A stretch of DNA of 64,000 bases from Flavobacteriales bacterium (GTDB lineage Bacteria > Bacteroidota > Bacteroidia > NS11-12g > UBA9320): positions 1 to 64,000 of the forward strand of contig JACJZT010000008.1 of NCBI GenBank assembly GCA_020635455.1, read 5' to 3'. Both the position numbers and the translations under genes were made by a program. The stretch's first letter is position 1, and each line of letters begins with the position of its first letter. The notes beneath the pieces are model-generated. The model was not told where the DNA came from and ran no database searches. It saw only the letters and a list, made by a program, of their open reading frames with translations. This document shows, in pieces, positions 35,692-43,657 of the stretch.

Positions 35692-36645
35692 TTACTTTCT
35701 TGAGATCACTTTTTGTACTGCGTCGACTATGTTTACGGTATCGAGCCCGTATTTGACCAGCAATTCATTTGGGGTACCACTTTCACCAAAACTGTCTTTT
35801 ACGGCAACCATTTCGAGGGGTGCAGGATGATTCAAAGCCAGAACCTGGGAAATGGAATCACCTAGCCCACCGTTCATCTGATGTTCTTCGGCGGTAACCA
35901 CACAACCGGTTTTCGACACAGATCTCAATACGGCTTCGGTATCAAGGGGTTTTATGGTATGAATATTGATAATATCGGCATTTATTCCCAGATTGGCCAA
36001 AATTTCTCCGGCTTCGATCGCTTTCCACACCATATGTCCGGTACAAAAGATCGAAACATCTGAACCTTCGTTTATATGCCAGGCTTTTCCAATAATAAAT
36101 TCCTGATCAGGTTTTGTGAACACAGGCCATTTAGGGCGCCCAAACCTGAGGTACACCGGACCAACATGCTCAGCAATGGCAATGGTGGCAGCCTTTGTTT
36201 GATTGTAGTCACATGGATTGATCACAACCATTCCGGGCAACATTTTCATCATTCCAATATCCTCCAGGATCTGATGTGTCGCACCGTCTTCGCCCAGTGT
36301 CAAACCGGCATGAGAAGCACATATCTTTACGTTTTTACCCGAATAGGCAACCGATTGACGGATCTGATCGTACACCCTTCCGGTACTAAAGTTGGCAAAA
36401 GTTCCGGTGAAAGGTATTTGTCCTCCGGTTGCCAGACCCGCAGCCAAACCTATCATATTGGCTTCGGCGATCCCTACCTGAAAAAACCTTTCTGGAAACT
36501 CATTTTTAAAGGCATCCATTTTCAAAGACCCGGTCAGGTCGGCACACAATCCAACCACTTTGGGATTTCTTCTGCCTAATTCCAGTAGTCCTGCACCGAA
36601 TCCGCTTCTGGTGTCTTTTTGATCCAATATTTCTATTTTAACCAT
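35692..36645 (-). CDS. Transketolase, C-terminal subunit
   Basis: Pyrimidine-binding and C-terminal half (317 aa) of a split transketolase in the non-oxidative pentose phosphate pathway. The catalytic Glu of the ThDP site is in QVGIAEANMIGLAAG (about residue 60), followed by a Gly-rich FTGTFANFSTGR segment and the C-terminal nucleotide-binding-like domain. It must pair with the N-terminal subunit encoded at 38132-38986. Unusually, a vWA gene separates the two, and this gene is only 11 bp after that vWA gene. The family also includes related two-subunit enzymes of other specificity. Confidence 0.9.
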   Translation of the reverse strand: MVKIEILDQKDTRSGFGAGLLELGRRNPKVVGLCADLTGSLKMDAFKNEFPERFFQVGIAEANMIGLAAGLATGGQIPFTGTFANFSTGRVYDQIRQSVAYSGKNVKICASHAGLTLGEDGATHQILEDIGMMKMLPGMVVINPCDYNQTKAATIAIAEHVGPVYLRFGRPKWPVFTKPDQEFIIGKAWHINEGSDVSIFCTGHMVWKAIEAGEILANLGINADIINIHTIKPLDTEAVLRSVSKTGCVVTAEEHQMNGGLGDSISQVLALNHPAPLEMVAVKDSFGESGTPNELLVKYGLDTVNIVDAVQKVISRK

Positions 36646-36656
36646 TTTATAATATT

Positions 36657-38045
36657 CTACAATACATTTAAAGGCGTAACAGCGCCCGATTTTATTTCAA
36701 AATCTATCCTTTTGGTCGCAAGGGTTCGTTTTTCAATATTCGCCCTGCAGATCAGCTTATAATTTCCGGGCTGTAACAAAATTATTTGTGCTCCGGTTGC
36801 GTTTCCGATGTTCATCACCCAGTTCAAACGGTTATTTTCCATTTTATAAATTGCCCCGCTTACTCCCAGTCTGGTGTAAAAATTAAGCTTTCCGGGTTGA
36901 GGAATTACCACCTCCGTGATGGTACTTTGACTGATCCTTACTTTTTCAAAAATGGGCGGAGTGCTTAAGATCTCGATCTCATATTCACCGACAAGGTATT
37001 TTTCCTTGGTATTAAAATCCTGGATGTTGGCCTTTTCACATGAACCGGGCAGTTTTACAATGCATTGTAATCGATTGTAATTGGTAACACCATCCACCTT
37101 CAGATTTAAAAAACCCTGAGGTGCATCAATGGCAACAATGTTATGCCGGCCGGCAAATATCTCAACTTTCTCTTTTTTTACCGGCGGTATGGTGTGAACG
37201 TAAATGTCGTATAGATTTACCGGATCCAGACTGATGGTATCCGGCACCCCGCGGTCATTGAAAGTATGAATAAAATTCTCCAGCATCCTGCCGGTTTTGG
37301 AGTCGTAAAAGGTCATGTTGACATCCGTTTCAAGGGCCCTTCCATTAATATCGAGCAAGTTAACCTGCAGGGTGGTATTGTTTAATGCCTGTGAAATAAC
37401 GACTCTTAATACATCGTCGAAACCTTTTTCTGTGGTAGCGTCAAAAAAACGCCCCACACATTCGAACTGTTTTGCAAAATCGGCATCCAGACCAACACCA
37501 ATGATAAATGGCTTGAGTATAACCCCTCTTTTCTGAAGTGCCTGAGAAATGGCACAGGGATCTCCGTCGCATTCTTCAATTCCATCGGTAATAAGTACAA
37601 CGATGTTCCTGCAATTATTATCTGTGGGAAAATCATAAGCGGCTTCCTGAAGAGAATAGGCGATGAGAGTTGTACCCAAGGGGCGAAGTGCTTTCAGCTC
37701 CTGAAGCATTTTATCGTGATTCCTTGCCCCGAAGGGCACTTCGAGCTTTGTATCCTTGCAATTGCGTTTGTCTTTGGTAGATGTGTGACCGTATACCCTT
37801 AAGGCAATTTCGAGATTTGGAGTATATCGCAGGCTGTCGATCATTTTTGACAACAACCTTTTTGCAACACCCATCCTATTATCGGAACCCATATTTGCAT
37901 ACATACTGCCACTGGCATCAAGTAAGAATAAAATGCGTGTTTTGCGCGGAGACTGTGCAATAGAACGGTTGCTATGCATCAGCGCACTAAGTATGCACAA
38001 AAGAACGACAACCCTGTTTTTTCCTAAAGCTTTAAATTTTAACAA
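36657..38045 (-). CDS. Exported vWA-domain protein
   Basis: Exported protein (462 aa). A signal peptide ends near Ile-Ala-Gln (residue 31). A von Willebrand type A domain follows (about 36-215) with a complete MIDAS start DASGSM and a later GTTLIAYSL and ITDGIEE. The C-terminal half has two or three PEGA-like beta domains (about 220-460). Metal-dependent protein binding in the periplasm or at the surface is the likely activity; the partner is unknown. The start is TTG. Its place between the two transketolase subunit genes is odd, because no metabolic link is evident. Confidence 0.82.
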   Translation of the reverse strand: MLKFKALGKNRVVVLLCILSALMHSNRSIAQSPRKTRILFLLDASGSMYANMGSDNRMGVAKRLLSKMIDSLRYTPNLEIALRVYGHTSTKDKRNCKDTKLEVPFGARNHDKMLQELKALRPLGTTLIAYSLQEAAYDFPTDNNCRNIVVLITDGIEECDGDPCAISQALQKRGVILKPFIIGVGLDADFAKQFECVGRFFDATTEKGFDDVLRVVISQALNNTTLQVNLLDINGRALETDVNMTFYDSKTGRMLENFIHTFNDRGVPDTISLDPVNLYDIYVHTIPPVKKEKVEIFAGRHNIVAIDAPQGFLNLKVDGVTNYNRLQCIVKLPGSCEKANIQDFNTKEKYLVGEYEIEILSTPPIFEKVRISQSTITEVVIPQPGKLNFYTRLGVSGAIYKMENNRLNWVMNIGNATGAQIILLQPGNYKLICRANIEKRTLATKRIDFEIKSGAVTPLNVL

Positions 38046-38076
38046 TTTATATTTTTTTATTCGGATGCAAAAATCA

Positions 38077-38109
38077 CTCCGGAGGTATAATGAATACGAA
38101 TTACCGGAG
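38077..38109 (-). terminator. Possible weak attenuator between tktA half and vWA gene
   Basis: CTCCGG (38077-38082) can pair with CCGGAG (38104-38109) across a 21-nt loop, and on the minus strand the hairpin is followed by TGATTTTTG. The stem is GC-rich but short and the loop is long, so partial termination after the first transketolase gene is only a possibility. Confidence 0.25.
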
Positions 38110-38131
38110 AATCTATTGCATTCCGATTCAA

Positions 38132-38986
38132 TTAATAATCACCTAAGGTTTCCGTTAACTGACCCAATGCACTGGCAAGCTGGTCATTATTTGGAGCGAT
38201 CCCGTGCCATTCGTGGCTACCCATCATAAAATCAACTCCATATCCCATTTCCGTTTTCATATTGATCATTACCGGTTTCCCTTTTCCGCTTAATTCCTGT
38301 GCCCGTCTTATGGTTTGAATAACATTGCCGATATCGTTGCCTTGCATGTCAAGGGTGATCCAGCCAAAAGCTTCAAATTTATCTTTGATCTTTTCAAAAC
38401 CCATGATCTCTTTGGTGCTTCCGTCGATCTGCTGACCATTAAAATCAACTGTGGCGATCAAATTATCCACTCCATTATGTGCGGCAAACATTATGGCTTC
38501 CCAATTCTGACCTTCCTGCAATTCACCGTCGCCCATCAAACAGTACACAAAACCGGTATCTCCATTAATCTTTTTACTTAAAGCAATACCTGTGGCAACC
38601 GAAAGTCCTTGTCCCAATGAACCACTGGCGATTCTCACGCCTTCAAGTTTTTCATGAGTGGCCGGATGTCCCTGCAAACGGGAATTGATCTTTCGGAAAG
38701 TGGCCAGTTCACTTACCTCAAAAATACCTGCCCTGGCCATAACACTGTAAAAAACCGGAGATATATGACCATTTGACAGTATAAAAACATCTTCACCTTC
38801 CCCACTCATGTTAAATGGCCGCGGATGGTAGTTCATGATCTCAAAATAGAGTGCTACCATAAATTCAGTGCAACCCAGTGAACCACCGGGGTGGCCTGAT
38901 TGAACGGCATGGACCATTCGTACAATATCTCGCCTCACCTGTGATGCTATGTCATTTAATTCCTGAATCGATTTTTTATCTGCCAT
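38132..38986 (-). CDS. Transketolase, N-terminal subunit
   Basis: ThDP diphosphate-binding half (284 aa) of the split transketolase. Motifs are SGHPGGSLG (about residue 32), HISPVFYSVMA, the ThDP motif GDGELQEGQNWEA to DFNGQQIDG, and MGSHEWHG at the end. A longer frame begins at 39007; the ATG at 38986 (MADKKSIQ) fits the family better. It is the first gene of the tktA half, vWA, tktB half series, with 86 bp to the vWA gene. Confidence 0.9.
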   Translation of the reverse strand: MADKKSIQELNDIASQVRRDIVRMVHAVQSGHPGGSLGCTEFMVALYFEIMNYHPRPFNMSGEGEDVFILSNGHISPVFYSVMARAGIFEVSELATFRKINSRLQGHPATHEKLEGVRIASGSLGQGLSVATGIALSKKINGDTGFVYCLMGDGELQEGQNWEAIMFAAHNGVDNLIATVDFNGQQIDGSTKEIMGFEKIKDKFEAFGWITLDMQGNDIGNVIQTIRRAQELSGKGKPVMINMKTEMGYGVDFMMGSHEWHGIAPNNDQLASALGQLTETLGDY

Positions 38987-39092
38987 TTGAGGGCAAATTT
39001 CAGACATTAAAATGGCAATTCTATCAATGTGGGAAGATTGGGGATTTGTTTTTAAGGCATTTAACAGGTCTTATCGAATTTTATTCAACATC

Positions 39093-40523
39093 TCATTTTA
39101 ATAAGACAACTCTTTTCTGAATAATGTACTTTCCATAATTAACGTCGATCAGATAAGTACCGGAGGAAAATTCGTTCAGATTCAATACCGCATTTCCATT
39201 ATCAAATTTCAAAAGAACAGTCTTTTCAAGTCTGCCCTGATCGTTGTAAATATTCGTCATTACTTCCTCGTTCGGAAAATTCGTTTGGTGAATGTTCAAA
39301 CTGCCGTAACAAGGTACCGGCCAAATTTTCCAGTTGTATGAATTCAGTTTTGTTATCATCAACGGATAGAGGGTCAAATTGACCATATCCACCCACATCC
39401 TCGAACCGATCCTGGCACTGTCCGGTCTGAACTCAAGATCCGATGAAGCAAATCCTATTACAATGTCCTCAGCAGGATTCAGGGTATCGTCGTAATCAAT
39501 GTCCAATACCATTTCTTTCCATACAGAACTTGAACCCAGAGGCTTGATAATCTCCATTAAAAGTTTCACCGAATCGCCAACCTTATCATAAGAATTTATC
39601 CATACTCCAACCATAGCCGAATCGTTCCCAATGGGTTCATATTTGTACCAGAAACTTAATTGTTTGGGATTTGAATTTATCTTCAAACCATCTGTAGGAT
39701 CGTCTTTCTGTCCGATCTTTCCGAGGATCAAAAATCCCATATTTTGCCCCTGATTCACTTCTTTGGTGGTTATCAAGGCGGAGTAATTGCCTTCTTTGCG
39801 ATCTGTGGACTTTACGACCGACTTTCCGGTATCCGATGTAATAAAGGTGTTCGAACTAAACCAATCTTTCGGTTCCGCGGAATTCAGGTCCGTCCAGTTC
39901 TCAAAACTATTGTTTGGCAACTGCTGGCTTGAGTTTGTAAAAAACAAATTGTCGAGTTGTAAAAAATTTCCAACCTGAGCATTGCCATCCGGATTTCCGC
40001 TCGAAATAAACATGGCGAGAGTGTCCGGTTTGATGGTATCAAAATATGAGACCGGAACCGAGATACGTTTAAATGAACTGTGAAGTTCGTTTATCCTGAT
40101 CTGCACAACGCCTATCGTTTTGCCCTTGTTCTTAAAAAACACTACGGCAAAGGCTGTGTCCATGGCACTGTAATTCGATTTATAGTAAAATCCAAAGCTG
40201 TCGGGTCGCTCCGTAAACGGGTAGCCTCCTGAAATTCCCATATTGCCCGGACTCCCTAAAAAAAGACCTCCAATTATGGAATCCTGACCCACCTTTACCG
40301 TTTTCAGCAATATTGAAGAACTTCCCGTAACAGCCTCATTTACCTTGGTAACGTTGGCAGATTGCCCGTTAAAGAAAAGATTGGTATTGGTACTTACATA
40401 TCCATCCGGGTTTGTGTATAACAAACGATTTTCCCATTCTTCAAAACCGGAATTCGGGACCGTTTGACCAAAACCGGAAAAGGTAGCTAAGTACAAACAT
40501 GCAAGGGTAAATATTGATTTCAT
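39093..40523 (-). CDS. Secreted protein with duplicated carbohydrate-binding-like domain and T9SS sorting domain
   Basis: Secreted protein (476 aa) with a signal peptide (to about Gly-Gln, residue 20) and two similar jelly-roll-like domains (about 22-200 and 205-385). Both open with the same pattern, NSGFEEW and NNSFENW, and both carry a D-G/D-W-SSN/STN segment and a WYKY/YYKSN strand. A type A sorting domain closes the protein. The domains resemble PCMD/carbohydrate-binding modules; no catalytic motif is seen. The gene is monocistronic, with a TAAATTCG -7-like box upstream of the ATG. Confidence 0.78.
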   Translation of the reverse strand: MKSIFTLACLYLATFSGFGQTVPNSGFEEWENRLLYTNPDGYVSTNTNLFFNGQSANVTKVNEAVTGSSSILLKTVKVGQDSIIGGLFLGSPGNMGISGGYPFTERPDSFGFYYKSNYSAMDTAFAVVFFKNKGKTIGVVQIRINELHSSFKRISVPVSYFDTIKPDTLAMFISSGNPDGNAQVGNFLQLDNLFFTNSSQQLPNNSFENWTDLNSAEPKDWFSSNTFITSDTGKSVVKSTDRKEGNYSALITTKEVNQGQNMGFLILGKIGQKDDPTDGLKINSNPKQLSFWYKYEPIGNDSAMVGVWINSYDKVGDSVKLLMEIIKPLGSSSVWKEMVLDIDYDDTLNPAEDIVIGFASSDLEFRPDSARIGSRMWVDMVNLTLYPLMITKLNSYNWKIWPVPCYGSLNIHQTNFPNEEVMTNIYNDQGRLEKTVLLKFDNGNAVLNLNEFSSGTYLIDVNYGKYIIQKRVVLLK

Positions 40524-40600
40524 AAACTCGTCGTTTACACGAATTTAAGAAATCACCGAGTTTCAAACAAGCCTTTTCCGAATAATTGAATTTAAGCTTT

Positions 40601-42163
40601 TTATTTGCCGGGCTTGGCCGAAAGGGTTATCAGCGGTATGAACATTTCTTCAAGGGATATTCCTCCATGCTGAAAGGTATTGTGATAATACTTGGTGTAA
40701 TGGTTCATATTATTTGGATACACAAAATATCCGTTCTCTCTTGTAAAGATAAAACTTGAACTGAGATGCTGCCTGGGCAATAAGGCTGTTTCAGGTTTTG
40801 CGATCTCAAAGACCTCCTTTTTGTTATAGGTTAAATTTTTACCGGTTTTGTAGCGCAAATTAGTGGTGGTATTCTTGTCGCCTATTACCTTCACAGGATC
40901 TGTTACCCTCACCGAACCATGATCTGTGGAAATCACGATCTTGCCACCCTTCTCAGCAATTTTTTTCATTGCATCCCAAAGAGGGCTGTGCTCAAACCAA
41001 CTTAAGGTCAAACTTCTGTAAGCGGGTTCTTCCTCAGCAAGTTCACGCATGATCTTATAATCGGTTCGTGCGTGGCTCAGTGAATCCACAAAATTATAAA
41101 CGATGGCGTTAAAATCATTGCTCATCATATTCGGTATATCGTCAAGCATGGCCTTGGCCTGATCGAGATTTACAACTTTGGTGTACTTGGTTTTGAACTT
41201 GACCATCAATCGTTTGAAAAGATCCGTTAAAAAATCTTCTTCATAATTGTTCTTACCGCCCTCATCTTCATCGTTACTCCATTTCCCGGGAAATCTTTTC
41301 TCGATATCGGCCGGCATTAGCCCGGCAAAAATAGAATTCCTGCAATACTGGGTTGTGGTAGGCAAAATAGAAAGGTACAGATCTTCCTTATCGACCCTGA
41401 AATATTCTGAGATAAGAGGTGAAATTACTTTCCATTGGTCAAATCTCAAATTATCGATCAACAGGAAAAAGAAGGGCTTACTGCTGTCGTGTTCGGGCAG
41501 TACCCCCTTTCGTATCAAAGTATGACTCATTATCGGCGCCTTGCTGTTTTCGTAAGGGATAAAATCCAGGTAATTATCTTCTACATATTTGCAAAAACTT
41601 TTATTGGCTTCCTGTTTTTGCATGCTGAAAACTTCCTCCATCCCCGTATCGTGACTTTTATCAAAACGTATTTCCCAGTTGACCAATTTTTTATATAAAC
41701 TCTTCCACTCTTCAAAGCTGAGTTTTTCATTTACGGCAAGACCAATGTTTCGAAATTCCTGCTGGTAACCTGAAGTGGTTTTTTCATTAACCAATGAACG
41801 TTTATCCAATATCTTTTTTATGCTCAATAAGATCTGATTCGGATTTACGGGCTTGATCAGATAATCGTCTATTTTGGTACCGATCGCATCTTCCATCACA
41901 TCCTCTTCTTCATTTTTTGTGATCATAACTATAGGAAGATCTCCCCGGTATTCTTTCATTTCCTTTAAAACCTCTAAACCTGAGATCCCGGGCATGTTTT
42001 CATCAAGGAATACAAGATCGAAGTATTTTTTCTTGACCTCTTCCACGGCATCCAATCCATTATTTACCGTGGTAACATCATATCCTTTTGTCTGAAGAAA
42101 AATAATGTGCGGGGTTAATAACTCGATTTCATCGTCTGCCCAAAGTATTTGCTCGTTTGCCAT
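40601..42163 (-). CDS. porX: PorX, response regulator with PglZ/alkaline phosphatase domain (T9SS regulator)
   Basis: Two-domain regulator (520 aa). The receiver domain (1-125) has the acidic pair DD (10-11), the phospho-acceptor Asp54 in FLDENMPG and the Lys in DYLIKPVNP. After a helical linker comes a PglZ-type alkaline phosphatase domain (about 200-520) with LLIDNLRFDQW, the nucleophile-region Thr in LPTTTQYCRN and the metal site TDHGS. In Porphyromonas and Flavobacterium, PorX controls T9SS function and expression with the histidine kinase PorY. No porY is in the window, which is normal. Confidence 0.92.
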   Translation of the reverse strand: MANEQILWADDEIELLTPHIIFLQTKGYDVTTVNNGLDAVEEVKKKYFDLVFLDENMPGISGLEVLKEMKEYRGDLPIVMITKNEEEDVMEDAIGTKIDDYLIKPVNPNQILLSIKKILDKRSLVNEKTTSGYQQEFRNIGLAVNEKLSFEEWKSLYKKLVNWEIRFDKSHDTGMEEVFSMQKQEANKSFCKYVEDNYLDFIPYENSKAPIMSHTLIRKGVLPEHDSSKPFFFLLIDNLRFDQWKVISPLISEYFRVDKEDLYLSILPTTTQYCRNSIFAGLMPADIEKRFPGKWSNDEDEGGKNNYEEDFLTDLFKRLMVKFKTKYTKVVNLDQAKAMLDDIPNMMSNDFNAIVYNFVDSLSHARTDYKIMRELAEEEPAYRSLTLSWFEHSPLWDAMKKIAEKGGKIVISTDHGSVRVTDPVKVIGDKNTTTNLRYKTGKNLTYNKKEVFEIAKPETALLPRQHLSSSFIFTRENGYFVYPNNMNHYTKYYHNTFQHGGISLEEMFIPLITLSAKPGK

Positions 42164-42320
42164 ATCGTAAAAAACGCTGTGCTTATTTTAATATTGTTTA
42201 AAATTTTTGCAAAGAAACAAATCTTTTTGTCAGGCATTTTTACTTTTTCGGTAGGTTTCTGTCAAGCATTGTAAAATATCCGTCCAACTCAAACTGCAGG
42301 TATTAATTTCTAAAATTCCT

Positions 42321-42350
42321 TTTGCCAAAAATTAATTAGGCGTTATTTTG
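42321..42350 (+). promoter_or_regulatory. Promoter of HD-domain gene
   Basis: TTTG (42321-42324), an 18-nt spacer and TTATTTTG (42343-42350), one mismatch from TAnnTTTG. The predicted start near 42355 leaves fewer than 10 nt before the TTG start codon at 42364. Confidence 0.5.
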
Positions 42351-42363
42351 CTGCAAAATTTTA

Positions 42364-43572
42364 TTGAACAAGTTAAAAATTATTAACGACCCCGTTTATG
42401 GTTTCATAACCATTCCATATGAGATCATCTTCGACCTTATGGAACACCCATGGTTCCAGAGATTAAGGCGAATAAACCAACTCGGGTTGACCCATCTTGT
42501 ATATCCGGGAGCCATTCACACCCGGTTCCACCATGCACTTGGCTGCATGCACCTAATGGGTAAAGCCTTAAAAACCCTCGAACAAAAAGGAGTTGAGATC
42601 TCAGATGCCGAAAAAGAAGCTACTTCGATCGCCATCTTATTACACGACATAGGACATGGCCCTTTTTCTCATGTTCTCGAAAACACCATACTTCCGAACG
42701 TACATCACGAAACGCTTTCAATTCAGATAATGGAAGCACTTAACAATCATTTTAAAGGCAGACTAAGCCTTGCAATTGAAATCTTTAAAGACAAACACCC
42801 TAAAAAATTCCTTCATCAGCTTATAAGTAGTCAGCTTGACATGGACCGCCTTGATTACCTTACAAGAGATTCGTTTTACACCGGTGTGAATGAAGGTATT
42901 GTTGGAATTGACCGCATAATAAGCATGCTTGCTGTTACCGACAATCAGCTGGTGGTGGAAGAAAAAGGTATCTATAGCATTGAAAAATTCATTATAGCCC
43001 GTCGGCTGATGTACTGGCAGGTATACCTTCACAAAACCACCATTTCTGCCGACCAGGTACTTACCAATATCGTAAGGCGTGCAAAGGAGATCATTCTGCA
43101 AGGAAAAGAACTTGAAGTACACGGAGAATTGCGTTACTTTCTTGACCTTTCAGAAGTTTCGGATTTTGATACCAATTTACTTGAACGATTCAACAAACTT
43201 GACGATTCGGACCTTACCTTTAACATTAAAAACTGGCAATATTGCAAGGATCCCGTTTTATCAAAACTTTGCAGTGCAATTACCAACCGCCGGTTGCCTA
43301 AAATCAGAATTAAAAATTCCCGTTTCACCGGTGAAGAGATCGAGCATCAAAAAAAGGAATACCTTTCCAAATACCCAGAAACCGGTTTTGAGAACATACA
43401 ATATTTCGTTAGTAACGGGGAAGTTAAAAATGAAGCGTATACCACCACCGGAACCATAAACGTACTTACCAAAGACGGCGAATTGCTTGAATTGTCACAA
43501 GCCTCAGACAATTATAACATTACGGCTCTTACTGAAAAAGTAACCAAATATTATCTTTCGGTGTTCAACTGA
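42364..43572 (+). CDS. HD-domain phosphohydrolase
   Basis: Metal-dependent phosphohydrolase (402 aa) related to dGTPase/SAMHD1-type enzymes. The HD signature is H-x-RFHH (52-57) with AILLHDIGHGPFSH (90-103), and DMDRLDYLTRDSFYTG lies further on. A substrate such as a dNTP is plausible but unproven. The length matches the Bacteroidota orthologues commonly found next to porX and lipid A genes. The TTG start is the only one that keeps the NDPVYGFI N-terminus typical of the family. Confidence 0.88.
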   Translation: MNKLKIINDPVYGFITIPYEIIFDLMEHPWFQRLRRINQLGLTHLVYPGAIHTRFHHALGCMHLMGKALKTLEQKGVEISDAEKEATSIAILLHDIGHGPFSHVLENTILPNVHHETLSIQIMEALNNHFKGRLSLAIEIFKDKHPKKFLHQLISSQLDMDRLDYLTRDSFYTGVNEGIVGIDRIISMLAVTDNQLVVEEKGIYSIEKFIIARRLMYWQVYLHKTTISADQVLTNIVRRAKEIILQGKELEVHGELRYFLDLSEVSDFDTNLLERFNKLDDSDLTFNIKNWQYCKDPVLSKLCSAITNRRLPKIRIKNSRFTGEEIEHQKKEYLSKYPETGFENIQYFVSNGEVKNEAYTTTGTINVLTKDGELLELSQASDNYNITALTEKVTKYYLSVFN

Positions 43573-43644
43573 TCCATGCTCTGGTTTATGAGTTGGAATA
43601 TTTTAGTTTGGCCAATTTACATTTTCAAACCCATTGGCGAACCT

Positions 43645-43652
43645 TACCTTTG
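43645..43652 (+). promoter_or_regulatory. -7 box abutting mutS2
   Basis: TACCTTTG matches TAnnTTTG exactly and ends 5 nt before the mutS2 ATG, which would place the transcription start on or beside the start codon. The -33 region (TTTTC near 43622) is weak. Confidence 0.5.
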
Positions 43653-43657
43653 CATAA

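Noticed and set aside
40601..42163. PglZ domain as a sign of a BREX phage-defence system
   Set aside because: The N-terminal receiver domain and overall architecture identify PorX, and no other BREX gene is nearby.
42364..43572. HD hydrolase as part of an anti-phage cluster
   Set aside because: Neighbours are housekeeping repair and lipid genes, and this orthologue is a common porX neighbour in Bacteroidota.
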